Position numbers and translations under genes: made by a program. From the NCBI GenBank assembly GCA_944548615.1, contig OX155957.1:26101953-26165952 (forward strand): a stretch of DNA of 64,000 nt, given 5' to 3'. Under the pieces are notes generated by a model that was given only the letters and a program-made list of their open reading frames with translations, did no database searches and was not told the DNA's origin. Shown piece after piece: positions 22,341-35,217 of the stretch; positions within the stretch are counted from its first letter, which is position 1, and each line of letters starts with the position of its first letter. The stretch is from Micropterix aruncella (Eukaryota; Arthropoda; Insecta; Lepidoptera; Micropterigidae).

Positions 22341-22881
22341 TACGTATACGTAGTATCGGTTGGTTGTATTGATTGTGAAATAAAATGTACACGTTTTATT
22401 GCATACTTTGTAACCTTAGTTTTTAATCACCCCTCGTAATAATCTGCGAAACCCTCGGCGCGCAAGTTCAACTCGCACTTGGCCGGTTTATATATATCAC
22501 CCTATAAAATCTTAATTCGGCTCAGGAAGTCTGGCACTAGCGTATTACATTCAGCTGATCTATGAAGGACGATCTACAGATCAATCGCCCCACCGGCGCA
22601 GACGCAGCTTCGTAAACAAGATTGCTATGCTAAGGTCGCGTATCACATACTACGCCGTGTCACTGGTGCAACGTGTGACGACATTATATAGAAATCTGAC
22701 TACTACGGCAATAATATTTGAGTTGCGCCAGCGATTAATATTATTGTCGGTTAATGACATACGGTAGTTTGCTGATTTGTCCATATCCATTAACTGTCAA
22801 GTCTGTTTATTGCCTTTGAATTATAATTTATTCCAATTTGGAATTCTAATTCAAACCGATGTTATTTAAATTCAAAGTGGC
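22341..22881. other. Unassigned stretch
   Basis: No gene or repeat relation seen; GC content rises at 22500-22700. Confidence 0.3.
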
Positions 22882-22936
22882 CACTTTGGAGCTGTCAGCT
22901 GCAACGGGCGAACCCGACACATCAGGCTGTTACAAC

Positions 22937-23625
22937 TCAGCAAGGGCCCATTAACAGGAGTTAATGGGCCTTTGCTGTGTTGGCCACGAAAACCCATTCT
23001 GTTCAGGGTTGGTCACACTCACGGGTCATCACCTATCTGACGGCCTCCACGCATGAAGTGCGAGCCTGGGCAGGACTCTGGCCTTATGGTTAGTTTCCCG
23101 TGGGAATCAACCTTCTGGCGCTCCTGGACGGTCTGCGCACCGTGCGGTATAAGCCAATCGATTGCGCACTCTGAGTAACAGTCGTGGGAGTCTGGAAGCA
23201 GTACTGTTTCCTATAGAGCGGAGGTGGTTGCGGACCTTACGGCGACTGCTCTTGAAACGACCATCGGCTACCCGATCCTGGGTGAACAGCCGGGCAAAGG
23301 ATGCCGTGGTCCGCGATGGATTCGGTATACACCGTTTCACCGCTTCGTAAGGGAGAGGACCGCGCAAGCGACCTCGAACTCGTAACCAATCGAGAGACTG
23401 GAGTAATCTGGTCGCAATTGGAAGTAAGGGCGTGAGTGTAAGCCTGCTGGGTTACACTCCTGGCTATCTCGCGGTTAAGGCGTTGGCCTCTTACGGGTTT
23501 GTGGCGGAGCTTGACGGTGGACTGTTTTGTCCAAGTCTACTGCGCTCACTCCAGGGAGATAGATCGACTAATCGTTAAAACTTTCTGAGGTGACGGGCTC
23601 GCCCGCTGTAGTCGACAACCCTAGT
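22937..23625 (-). repeat. Rep-A copy 9, inserted in copy 8
   Basis: This is a near-complete minus-strand copy ending accctagt at 23625. Flanks are tgttacaac (22928-22936) and tgttataac (23626-23634), a 9 bp duplication with one mismatch; both flanks match consecutive Rep-A sequence of copy 8. Its far end carries a small inverted repeat, gggcccattaac / gttaatgggcc (about 22945-22971). Confidence 0.85.
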
Positions 23626-24018
23626 TGTTATAACGATATAGATCGTTCTTTCAACCGTGAGGTGATTAGACAGAGACTCAAGGACAACACAGTCCACAGT
23701 CTAGCTCCGCCAACATGCCCGTAAGAAGACGACGCCTTACCGCGAGGCACTGGAATGTAAACACAGCGGGCCAACATCACGCCCTTACTAGCAGATTTGG
23801 CGGGATTTCTCCGTCCCCCGGTCTGGCCACGGTTTCGAGATCGCTTGCGCAGCCTCTACCTGACGTAAGCGGTTATTCAGTTTGAATATTTTGCGGACCG
23901 CAACTCGGAATCGGGTGGCCAACGGATCGATTCAAGGGTTAAAAACGTCAGGTGGAAAACTATCATCATAGTAGTCATAGTAAACATACGTCTCCAGACC
24001 CCTCTGGTTATTCGCCAT

Positions 24019-24257
24019 TTTTGTAAATTTTTTATTTTTTTGTAAATACCTTTTATTTTTTGAATAAATGGGTTCTCGGGGCGGTATGGGGGGGGGGGTG
24101 GTTTACCCTATTTCACCCCCTGCGCGTTTGACCCTTCTGGTACGCGCAGGGTTGTCGTAGCACGACATCCCGGGCAGACAAGACGACCCTCGTCGTTATA
24201 ACTGCCCGGGCGGTGGGCGGGGTTTGCTGCCCTCACCTATCGCCTTGAAACTCTTTA
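24019..24257 (-). mobile_element. 239 bp retroposed fragment with 15 bp target duplication
   Basis: ctggttattcgccat is duplicated exactly at 24004-24018 and 24258-24272. On the minus strand the insert ends in an A-rich tail with AATAAA (the T-rich 24019-24066), so it was copied from RNA. The body is GC-rich and has a G run at 24090-24099 and two complementary segments (cgcgcagggttgtcgt region; cccgggcag/ctgcccggg at 24169-24216). It could be a SINE or a 5'-truncated LINE 3' UTR. Confidence 0.85.
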
Positions 24258-24537
24258 CTGGTTATTCGCCATCTGGGAATTCAACACCTAGCAAACCGGA
24301 TGGTGCACCAACTGTCCAGGTCCGCCCGAGGTATTCCCCCGAATCCGCGATCTTCTGATCCCAACCGCCTCCGACTGCAGGATTACAGCCGTGACAGAAG
24401 CTCACAGCGGCCCTGACAGGGTAAGCCCCTCTTCGAGGAGGCTACCAGATAGGAGTTTAACCGTGAGTTGTGCAGGCCAGATGACATAGATTTTTGGCCA
24501 ACACCACCCAAGCTGCACGGAACCGTTAGGAACCAAA

Positions 24538-24904
24538 CCTTTTTTTGTTTTTTTGTTTTTTTTTGTATATGGTTTTTATAACAGCTGCAAATAAATAAAA
24601 TAAATAAATAAATAAATAAATAAATATTTTCCATGTTGGCCAAAAATTTAGATTGAGTTTTGGCAGGTTCGTTAGGTCGGTAGCATCGCATAAGACAATG
24701 AACTCATTGAAATACATGTTCAGTCATCTTCTGGCGAATTGCCACACCGAGCATGACCACACCAGGGCCGTAGCCAGGGCCATGCCAGGGTTGACCGAGC
24801 CTGTCCTGGACATTTTGAGTTTTGGGTGCGCTTAATTCCAGCAGTAGTAAATAATAATAACGAAACGAAATATTATTGTTATTTAATAGTATATTCCTAA
24901 TGGT
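24538..24904. other. Low-complexity and unassigned stretch
   Basis: A tttttttg-rich run (24536-24567) and an (aaat)n run (24590-24626) are followed by sequence with no assignment. Confidence 0.4.
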
Positions 24905-26387
24905 TCGTTGGAAATGTCGACTGCAACGGGCGAACCTGTCAACTCAGGAATTTTTAACGATAACGATCGTTCTGTCTCCTGTGAGGTGAGCGTAAGAAGA
25001 CTTTGGGCCGATACAAACCTACCGTCCAGCAAAGCCAAGAACGCGCCAGAGTCCAATGCCTTTTTTTATTTGTTGTGTGGGGCTTTTCTAAGGTCTTTAT
25101 GAGCCTTGTGACACTGCGACCATTGCTGATCTATTGTGTTCGCCACCTACTATAGTTCTGCGCTAAGCCTTGTGTCATTTAAGAACCGCAACAGGCTTTT
25201 GGCGCCAGATTGTTTTACCTCCTCAGGTTGGAGGTAATGACCACCCAAGTGGGTGTATCTTTTACGCATCAGCGGGCCACACTCGCACATGAGGTGCAGG
25301 GGAGTTTCCTCTGCCCCTTGGCAGAACCTGCACATTTTTGTGTCTCGGAGCTTGAGGTTGAACATTTGTTTGTTCAGGCCACAGTGCCCCGTGAGCGCCC
25401 TCACCAGTATGCGTAGATTGTTCCTATTTAGTGATAAGGCCTCACAGGCCCTCTTAGGGTCGTAGGCCTTAATTAGCGCTTTGGATTGATTCAAACCTAG
25501 CGTGTTGTTCCAGTGGTTGACGGATTGTTCTAAACATATTTGTTTGAGAATTAGGCTTGCAAGGCATTTTGGCACGCCACAGCAAGGTTCAGGGCCGTGT
25601 AACGTTCCCTTTGCTCCCGTCTTAGCAAGTTCATCGACTTTTTAATTTCCCTCGATTCCTGCATGGCCGGGAACCCATCTTAGAATTACCCTGTTCTTTT
25701 CGCCCAGGGAATTCAGTAGTGATACGCAGTTTTGCACTAGCTTCTAATTAATAGTATTCGAGGCTAGTGCCATAAGAGCTGCCTTGCTATCCGAGTTGAT
25801 ATAGATACGGTGGTTGGCGTAGTCCAATGCCTTACGGCAAGGCACTAGGAAGTTAACCCAGGGGACCACCTCGCCCCCTGCCCCCTGGCTACCAGTTTTG
25901 GCAGGATATCTCCATCTAGAATTAACCTTCAGGATACCTCAGTTCTCCCGACTGGTTACGGGACCGAATTCGCTTGCACGGCCGATACCTGTTGTATCAC
26001 AGCGGTAATTCGATATGCATTTATCGTGGATGTGGGCTTCCTCTGCCCATCATATAACTCGGGATCAAATGGCCGATAGGTCGTTTTACGAGTGGCGTGA
26101 TAGCAGGTCAACTTCCACCCCCGCTGCTTAGGAAACAGTTTATTTCCATAGTCTCCCGACTACTTCAGTAATTAGTGTACACAACCGATTGTCCAGTAGC
26201 GCCAGGAAGCAATCCCCCAGGGGAACCCGATTCACCAGCCGTTAAGCCTGGGACGCAACAGTCCTGCCCGGGGTAGTCTTCCACACAAGGAGGCTACTGA
26301 ATAGAAGCTGAATCATAAGTTGGACCGAGCCGAAAACACCGTGGATCTTTTGCCTCAAGCTGCACGAAATGGTTCTATACCTAATGG
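24905..26387 (+). repeat. Rep-A copy 10 (diverged), split by LINE-H
   Basis: The pieces are 24905-25060 and 25821-26387. The start gaaatgtcgactgcaacggg is the constant end, and the far end is caagctgcacgaaatggtt. It abuts copy 11 tail to tail at about 26387. Confidence 0.72.
25061..25820 (-). pseudogene. LINE-H fragment 3 with 11 bp target duplication
   Basis: The duplication agtccaatgcc flanks it (25050-25060 and 25821-25831). The 141-codon minus frame 25150-25575 encodes the post-RNase H tail with CRFCQGAEET..HLMCECG. Upstream, an interrupted RNase H domain is readable: NSDSKAALMALA, then VILRWVPGHAGIEGN followed by a stop, then VDELAKTGAKG; these are the conserved DSxA, GHxG-N and (A/V)D segments. 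The T run at 25061 is the poly-A tail. Confidence 0.92.
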
Positions 26388-27640
26388 TTCCATGCAGCTT
26401 TGGCCTGTCGGCTCAACTCACCGTTCCGCTTTCATCCGGTAGCCTCGTCAAATAGGAACTTAACCTGGAAGGGCCGCCGTGAACACTGCAACCTGCAGCG
26501 AAGACAGTTTGTGCAACGGGGAACACCTCGGACGGAACTTGGCCGTTTGTGCAACGGGCTGTGTTAACCTAGATTGCGCAATCCGGCGAATAACCGGGGG
26601 TCTGGAAACGTACGTTTCCTAAGCAGCTAATTCATACATCCTTTTTTATTTAGAGAACAAATACATTTTTTAAAATATTAAAATCTCGCCAAACTGGTAT
26701 ACAGTTTGTTGGCGAGACAAACTCTTATTTTTCTAGTCTTACACTTCAAATTTTTTGATACAAAAAGACATTAATAATATTTAAAACAATGCACAGCAGT
26801 ATTACTACTGGTCTTACTACAGGTTAAATAAGGCCAGTATTACTACAAGCTTAAATTATAGTAACGTATAACAAATTTACTTATGACCATTAATTTCACT
26901 ATAAACGTCCAAAAGGTAGCTTTTTAATCTCTTTTTAAACATCTGTTTGCTCACGCTTACACAGTCTTCCTCAGATACAATAGTATTAAAGATTCTTGGA
27001 ATGAGGTACTTTAACGTCCTTTCACCATAGTAGTTGTTCGCTCTTGGTTCTTCAAATCTTTCATGGACTTTTTCTCTAACATTCCTATTGTACTGTATTG
27101 GTATTTTAAATTCTGAATTTCTAAAATGCTCCATTGCTAGTAAGTATGTAATTGTTTCATGGTAGGTAATATATCGCATTTATAGTTCTTTTTACATTGT
27201 GTTAAGTCATTTTTATTTACTAAGAGTTTTATTATTCTACGTTGCAAATTAAATATTTTATCTTTATATGTGCGAAAAGTACGACCAAATGATCCTTGAA
27301 ACGATCCGTTGTCCACCCGATCCCGAGTGACCTTGACGTGCAAAGGGAGCTTAGGTCCGCGTTAAATTCGAACTGAAAAACCGCTTTCGTTAGGTAGAGG
27401 CTGCGCAAGCAACTTTGAATTTGTGACCGGACTGTAGCATGGATAAATTCGTCCAAATCTGGTAGTAGGGGCGCGAGGTCGACCAGCTATTAGCAGTTCT
27501 CAGTGCCTCGCGTTAAGGCGCTCAATTCTTACAGGCAGTTGGCGTAGCTTGACTGTGGATTGTATCGTCCGCAAATTCTTTACGTTCATTTCATGGGAAA
27601 CAGAATGGCTTGATGTCGTTATAACTCCCTGAGGTTCGTA
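26388..27640 (-). repeat. Rep-A copy 11 (diverged), split by a LINE
   Basis: The pieces are 26388-26640 and about 27286-27640. The match is to the same diverged subfamily as copies 2, 8 and 10, ending cgttataactccctgagg, without the last ~30 bases of the constant end. Confidence 0.68.
26650..27285 (-). pseudogene. LINE C-terminal fragment inside Rep-A copy 11
   Basis: Two minus frames joined by a frameshift near 27150 encode FNLQRRIIKLLV, then MEHFRNSEFKIP, RANNYYGERTLKYLIPRIFN and KKRLKSYLLDVY. This is the extreme C-terminus of a Jockey/CR1-type polyprotein. The T-rich left edge (26641-26650) marks the tail. I could not confirm a target duplication. Confidence 0.7.
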
Positions 27641-28010
27641 CGTATTAAATGATACTCCTGATAATTAATAGTATAGTATAATCTAAAGTGTCTACAGGTT
27701 GAGTTTTTAATTAGTGACAACTCTGAAGCGGGTGAATCAGTACGAGCAAATAGGCAACTTTAAATTTTAAACAAATAAAACAAACATTTTTTTTATTGAA
27801 TATTTAAAAAGTACATGTTTTCAAAAATAGATTTAAAAATGTTTAGCGCTTTGCGCCATCTAGCGGTAGGTAAAATATCACGAATAAACAATATTCGCTA
27901 GATGTTTAATGAATTTACCTATTGCTAGATGGCGCAGCAAGCTCAGCGCTTGTCAAACTTTTAATTATGAGTCAAGTTTTTCAAATTTATATTATAAACG
28001 CCCTACCCAT

Positions 28011-28080
28011 ACGAACGTACGTGATACGTCCGCTATATTATCGCCAAACGCAACAAAACGTATCACTTACGTTCGAGTAC
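28011..28080. repeat. 18 bp inverted repeat beside a TA tract
   Basis: cgaacgtacgtgatacgt and acgtatcacttacgttcg are inverted with one mismatch and a 27-29 base spacer; the (TA)n tract starts a few bases to the right. Confidence 0.6.
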
Positions 28081-28083
28081 AAT

Positions 28084-28860
<777 letters not shown>

Positions 28861-29120
28861 AAAAATGCATTGTCATCGAAATTGAACCATCATGTACATT
28901 TTCAACTTCATATGTCAATATTTTAGGAGTTCCCTCAATTCCTCATGGATATCATGATCAGAACATGATTTTGATTTTTAAAAATGGGACCAAGCTGTAA
29001 GTAAGTTTATTATTTTAAATGAAAAGAGAATTTTCCAAATCGGTTCATAAATGGCGGTATGAGGTAACAAAGGATTATGAGGTAACAAACATTAACATAA
29101 AATTTAAATAAATTAATTGT

Positions 29121-29514
29121 TTAAAAAAAACCACTAAAAACACGCTTTTGGGCTATGATACGATATTCACATACACACGGCTATGATACGATATTCCATC
29201 ATGGAATGCCAGTGCCTATCTTCCGGCTTCATCATCAGACCTTGAAACCTAATCGTGGTCAAAGTTCATTCCAAGACTTTTCTAACAAGTCCAAACACAG
29301 CTATGATACGATGTTCCATCATGAAGTTCTAGTTCATATCTTCCGACTCCATCATCAGATCAGTTCGACAGTACCATATTATTGTATTGTCATCAGAACT
29401 ACATACAGCTGCCAATTTTCATGACGCTACGATCCTTGGAAGATGGTTAAATTAGTTACCTTACATTCCATTACATAGTTACGCAGGTCGACCTAATAAA
29501 AGCGTGTTAAAAAT
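29121..29514 (+). repeat. Dispersed repeat C, copy 2
   Basis: Near-identical to 13473-13875. Its edges are clearer: aaaaacacgctttt on the left and aaaagcgtgttaaaaa on the right form an inverted pair, so this is a discrete TIR-bounded unit of about 380 bases. Confidence 0.75.
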
Positions 29515-29523
29515 ACAACCGTA

Positions 29524-30006
29524 TTGATAACCACCTCCTTAGCCCGTAAGGGCTCAGACACACCGGCATACGGACCCGAACCTATCGTGCCCCTACCCTA
29601 CTCGCACATAAACAACCAACTTGACAACCACTACAAACAACTACATCAAACACACTGGAAAGAGATAGACACCTGCAGACAAACCAAAGAAATAGTAGTG
29701 GAATACAACCACAAACTTACCAAAACACTTCTAAGGACAAAAAGGCCCCAACTACGCAAACTAGTGGGACTGATAACAGGACACAACACACTAAACAAAC
29801 ACCTCTTCAACATGGGCGGAACGAATAGCCCTATGTGCAGAGCATGCATGGAGGCGGAAGAAACCACAAAACACATTCTGCTAGATTGTAAACAGGTAGA
29901 AGTATACAGGACAAAACACCTTGGGACTCCAGGCACCCTGCGCGAGGCAGCAGGAAACCTGAAAGCCCTGCTGGCTTTCGTCGAGGAGCTGGGGTGGGTG
30001 GAATAG
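29524..30006 (+). pseudogene. LINE C-terminal fragment with Cys-rich tail, second family
   Basis: The 160-codon frame starts in the last RNase H segment (SLARKGSDTPAYGPEP), continues through KLVGLITGHNTLNKHLFNMG and CRACMEAEETTKHILLDCKQ, and ends at EELGWVE with a natural stop. The domain order matches LINE-H, but the sequence is distinct and lies on the opposite strand. It is 5' truncated and starts within ~10 bases of repeat C. A short 3' UTR with repeated aact follows to about 30090. Confidence 0.85.
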
Positions 30007-30357
30007 CGCTACCCCAGTTACACGCAAAATAGGCACACTGGATGTCGACTTGCGGAGGAACGCCCAGTACAACTAACTAACAACTAACCACTTCCTTTTT
30101 TTGAAGTCGGTTAAAAAGGTTCATGCATGGGTCTATTGTGTAAAAATTGTATATTGTTAAAATGTATTGTTATTAAGAAATCTAATGACAAAACCTAACG
30201 ATTTTTTGCCTACTTTTTTTGATAATAACCCAGGTTAATAAAAAATCGAAAATAAAATATGATTTTGTTTTTTCCAAAAAATTTCATTAAAAGTTGCATA
30301 TTTGCTCGTACTGATTTACCCACTTCAAGGTGTCACTAATTAAAAACTCATGCTGTA

Positions 30358-30706
30358 GATAAAAATAATGACTAATTGCATGATCATCAATTATTTCCGG
30401 AGCCGGAAACGAAAGTTTGGCTTTACATGCTGCTGCGACGAGATATTACGACCAATTAAACACATGAAGATGCCGCGATCAGATTTCGATTCGCTTCAGG
30501 AACGCGGTAACATTTCAGTACTTTAGCTGCCAAAATATTACCTGTCGTAATGTAATAAATAACTTTCGCGAATGACTGTAATAACCGAATAGACGTCAGC
30601 ACTTAGCCCCGCAGGTAAATATAACTACATACATAATAACGTAACAAACAGGTGGCGAGAAATAATTTATGATATATGTATGTATAGATCTATCTAGTTT
30701 GTACTG
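30358..30706. other. Unassigned stretch
   Basis: No gene or repeat relation seen. Confidence 0.3.
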
Positions 30707-31112
30707 TTTTTACACGACTGCTCAACAAAAAAGTGTAATGTGTTCAGGGTTCATCTATGTATGTTTTCCGTTTCTTTATTCCACCATAACTTCTAAACGT
30801 TTGAACCGATTTAGAAGTGTGTGGTATTGTTAAAATCGTTATGTCATCCCGAGTGTCATAGATACTTTAACAGTCAAAATATCAAGTAAGTAGTTGTCTA
30901 AATATCCAAATATCCAAATGTCAATAAATCAACATAAATATATCGTGTTTAGTGTCAAATGAAAGGTCTGATTAAGTACATTCCGGAAATATACATGTAT
31001 CGATATGGATAAATACATAAACCACAACTATTTCATTAAAAAAAAAAACCATAATATAAATAATTATAAATACAATAAATAGTTCACTTTCTGTAACGGC
31101 AGTCGTGTTTGT
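30707..31112 (-). repeat. Dispersed repeat E, copy 3
   Basis: It starts tttttacacgactgctcaac and ends ctgtaacggcagtcgtgttt. These ends are inverted relative to each other over ttacacgactgc, so the family has short terminal inverted repeats. It is in reverse orientation to copies 4 and 5. Confidence 0.7.
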
Positions 31113-34100
31113 TATTTTTACTTGTTTATTTGACTGAGTACCCGGTATCAGTTTGTCACTATATTATTATGATTTCGATCTTTATTTATTTAGCCGACGC
31201 TTTTCATATTTTATAACTTTTTTTTTATTTTATAGTTCTGGCTAAGATTTGAATAATTTTTTTTGACCCTTGGCTATTTAATATTTTTGCTAAAACTATT
31301 TAAGATAAGTTTGAAGATATAGTTTAGATATTTATTATATTATAATGCCTACTTTTGACTATTCTAAACTAGTACTCTAATTTTAATCCCATTTCTAATC
31401 TTTTCATATGTAACGATACTTCATGATTTCTTAAATACTTCTTAGTCCTAACCTAATTTATATTGTTTTTTTTTCTTTAAAATAAATCTCAACGTATGCA
31501 CATGTAAAACCATTTTCTGTTAATTTACCTTACCACGAGCCTAGCCCTAGTTAGGCGTCGTTGAAATAGTGATCAATGATGCAGTGTGGTTTTCTGTTTA
31601 CTTCTGTTTCAAGAACGCATAATTTGTAATGCTGCTGTAATGTATATGTCGTGCTTTAATTTAAATAAATAAACAAATAAATTAAAAAAAAAATAATATT
31701 CACAAAGAGTAATGGGGTAGTATGAAAGTAAAATAACATTATGCTACATACATTGGATACACAGGGTTAGTTTTTATTCGTGAGCCCCATTACAGTAGAT
31801 GTAACTAGTCAAGACAATTGTAAAAACATTTTTTTCAACATCTTGTTGTTTTTTTTTTATTTTCCATAATATGTTTTTTTTTCTACAGAAGATTATTCTA
31901 CATAAAAACCGAGTTAAAAGTGTTACGAACGTTATTTGATTTAGGAATTTGCTACCGAAGAAAAGCATCTTTCCTGTTCAACTTTTTTATATTCAGTATT
32001 TTTTCCTTGGTAACAAAGGCCCAAATAAAAAAAATGTTGATGATGTCCGCTTTGGGAATATTTGCCCATATAAGTGCTCCAGTTAAAGTAATTGCCGATC
32101 GTTAAACCTAAATATTTAAGTATGGCTGTCAACAATAATGCACAGTGTGTTTGTTTTCTATCGGTCGAGAAAATCGTAGGTTTGGAGTAATATTCACTTG
32201 TCCTCAAATCAGATAAGTATATGTAGCACGTATAACTCTCGTTTTTGAAAAATTAATCACCAAACCATGATTTTGGCCCTATTTGGGTATTTGAAGAAAA
32301 ATCTTTATCTTCAAAAGTTCTTCAATCTTCAAATGCTCAACCTTCATGTGCGATGTGCGATGTCACGATTGCCGTATTGTCGGCTAGTTGGTAAAATATA
32401 TTAAATTATTTATTTTTTGAGAAAACACAATAAATTTTATTCTGTTTACTTTTTTTCAACGTTTTACAAAAAAATTCTTAAGCAATTTTAATTAAATTGG
32501 TTTTTGCTAGATGAGATTGATAGATTAGATTATTGCTATAATTTGATGCGTTTAAAGATAGTGGCTATTGAATTAAAGTATAGTTAAATACATACATTTT
32601 TCATTTTGTGAGTTTTTGCGTCGATTATTTTCAATAGCACGCTGGAAAATTACTTTTTCGGACAGATATAATTATAATCATAATAGCTACAACAGATATA
32701 ATTATATAATACGAGTATAATTCCGGCGCCGCAGGCCCTGACATATGCCGATCTAAACCTAGCTAGTTGCGCCCGCGGCAATTTGAAAATTCATAAATCG
32801 TTAATCTATATGTGTGACATCATACGCGGCAACAAAAATATATCGCGTTTTTTATTGCTATTTGTGTAACGTAACATCACGCTCCCGATCGTTCTCTCTA
32901 TGTCCCGAGGGCTCGAATTCCTTGTTTTTTCTTATAATTATCATTGCAGTGGCATCTTGTAGGTATGAGTTGATGATTTTATCTGGTGATACCTCTTACG
33001 TGCTTATTAATTAAGTATTTCTCGCAAACAACTTAACTCTTGACAGTTTTAATCGTCAGTGCAGTAAAGTGATATGTTATATATTTTTTAATTTGTCCCA
33101 TTTACACATCTAAAAAAACATCTCGTAAACGAAGTTGTTCGCGTGTACGAGGTTTCGCATATAAAGCAACGAAATGCTTAGCATAAAGTTTCATACTAAG
33201 AGCCTGTGCATACCGACCGAGGAAGACCAGTAATTAAAAGTGGCGATAGAGCGCTCTCGCTTGCAGCGCGCTGTTATATTATATGCGCTGCGAATATGAT
33301 GCAATAGAGAGAAAAGGCTTGCGACTTGAGCCTACGAGAGGAAGCGAGATAAGCAAAGGTTTTGCCTGCTCGCTCGCATAAGTCGCATAGAATCGATGCT
33401 TCGGCTAGCAGATGCGTAGATGCGTTTTGAATAATGGCGTGTATTTGAAGCTTTGGCGGCTGTGTAGAATATGATACTTTTTTTTTAAATTTCCCAGCAA
33501 GCCAGGCTTTTAGGCTTCTATGACTACCATTTTTAAATCCAATCCGTACAGCATAAGTTCCCGACCTTTTTTAGTTTGCGCCCTCTAAAGCTTATAAAAA
33601 AAATACACCTCCCCCCCCCCCCTCCTCTCCTCTTTATTTAAGAAACATTTTATAATTTTTAACCATTTATTACCCTTTAGTAAAAGTTATTGCACAGAAT
33701 AATCAAATTTAATTGTTATTATAATCAGGCGAGTAGCAAGGATTTTGCTTTTGTAAGGGTAGGATGCTTGCCATAAGGAATAGGGTGGGGGTTCCATACT
33801 AAATATTTTGCGTTTTTTAGGTAGCTATCTAAAACTTTTTTTTAATCGTTGTAACATAAATACTGCGCCGCAAGCAGTTAAAAAAATGTATTTTGTCATT
33901 GAATAAAAAACTGCTTCTAGCTAGCTTAAAGCCCCCCTTGCAATCTACGTCCCACAAGGGGGGCGTGCCCTACCGTTTGAGAAGTGCTGCCTTAGAGGCT
34001 GTATCTTCTGCGTAGCAGAGGTTATCGATCAGGATCACCACGTTGATTTGCGTAATCTGGCTTATTGATGACAGACCCTTGGAAATTTACTTTGTTTTCA

Positions 34101-34886
34101 ATACTGTCGGCAGTAGCGTGTAAAATTCCATGGCATGACGTCACGCACGCATCGCACTTCTCCATTCGTCCAAATCAAACATGCTAGTTTGATAGCGAAC
34201 TTAGTGGGTAAGGATGGGCGTTTCTTGTCTCCTGCACGCATACCACGATAACTTTGTGTCGAGTCAAGTGAAACTTAAGGAAGGTTCACGGTGAGTAAGG
34301 TTCATTATTGATACTGTTTACCAACTAACTATGATAAGCATATCACTGGAAACTGCATCAAATAACTGTTGGAGTATTGTGTAAAAGTCATGTATTATCA
34401 GTGACGTGGCTTGACTCGACCCATATTTTTCATATGTTTCTGAAATATATATATAAGACTTCTGAATGAATCGGTTTTATTATTGTATTCTTTCTATTCG
34501 TTAGCATACATTCTTAAACTAAATTCACCTAATATTAGTCAGAAATAGAAATAAAATCTTTCAGCTAGATTTAATCCCGTGAAAGGTAACAAAGAATTAT
34601 TAAAATAATTAAGAGACCATGTATGCCTTCAATGGCAAGAAAACTTCACCGGACTTTTTCTGAAGTTTACCCCGTTGATTATAATTTATGGGATATTATT
34701 AAGCCCAGACTCCGATAGGCAGAAACAAAGATGATAAGAGTATTTCTGGAACCACAAAACAAGAATCTCTTATAAATTGCAATAGCCGATAAATGAGTTT
34801 TTAACATTATAACGTGGATTCACAAATAATTCACACATTACTAAAATATCACTTTTCTTCCTTTTTTTTAAATTATTTATTTCGTG
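31113..34886. other. Long non-coding stretch
   Basis: No supported gene. 31113-31705 is AT-rich and ends in an A-rich aaataaataaac run, possibly a LINE 3' UTR. A C run lies at 33607-33622 and a ccccccttg/caagggggg hairpin at 33932-33963. A TGACGTCA palindrome (34136-34143) lies ~150 bases upstream of a strong donor-like gtgagtaag at about 34290, which could mark an unrecognised non-coding first exon. Confidence 0.35.
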
Positions 34887-34916
34887 ATATTTACAGCTCA
34901 GTTTCAAACATAATAC

Positions 34917-35217
34917 GCTCAATTGCGTTTCTTCGTGAACTAAAATCGGAAATTAGTCCGTGTGAACGAGACAGGGCTCTCACACTCCGCTAGAGCGGAG
35001 TGTGAGATGACCGGTCGTCACTTTTTCCCATTAAAACTGCCCGCCGAGGTCAAATCTTACACCGCACGAAATATGCTCGAATTTATTCGGACGAGTATAA
35101 GTTCGGCAGGTAGTATTTATCGACGATCGTTCGTTTCATATTCCGCTCTAACTTAATGCTCTATCTCGATCGCTTGGACTAATTTTAGTTTTAGTTCACA
35201 AACAAACGCAATCGGGC
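34917..35217. mobile_element. MITE with ~55 bp inverted repeats and a central hairpin
   Basis: attgcgtttcttcgtgaact at the left pairs with agttcacaaacaaacgcaat at the right, and the match extends inward over aattagtcc and cgaga. Inside, ctcacactccgct and agcggagtgtgag (34979-35006) form a perfect 13 bp stem with a 2-base loop. Non-coding; transposase family unknown. Confidence 0.7.

Larger units (their letters stand above)
22882..24537 (+). repeat. Rep-A copy 8 (old, split twice)
   Basis: The pieces are 22882-22936, 23626-24018 and 24258-24537. The first piece starts actttggagctgtcagctg; the last ends with caagctgcacggaaccg. The copy is interrupted by Rep-A copy 9 and by a 239 bp element, so it is the oldest layer here. 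It belongs to the diverged subfamily. Confidence 0.78.

Noticed and set aside
26640..27290. Target duplication for the LINE in Rep-A copy 11
   Set aside because: Only atcctt is shared at the edges, too short and imperfect to claim.
34617..34760. Possible transposase remnant (PVDYNLWDIIKPRL)
   Set aside because: The motif is short and isolated; no other catalytic block could be read nearby, so it was not called.
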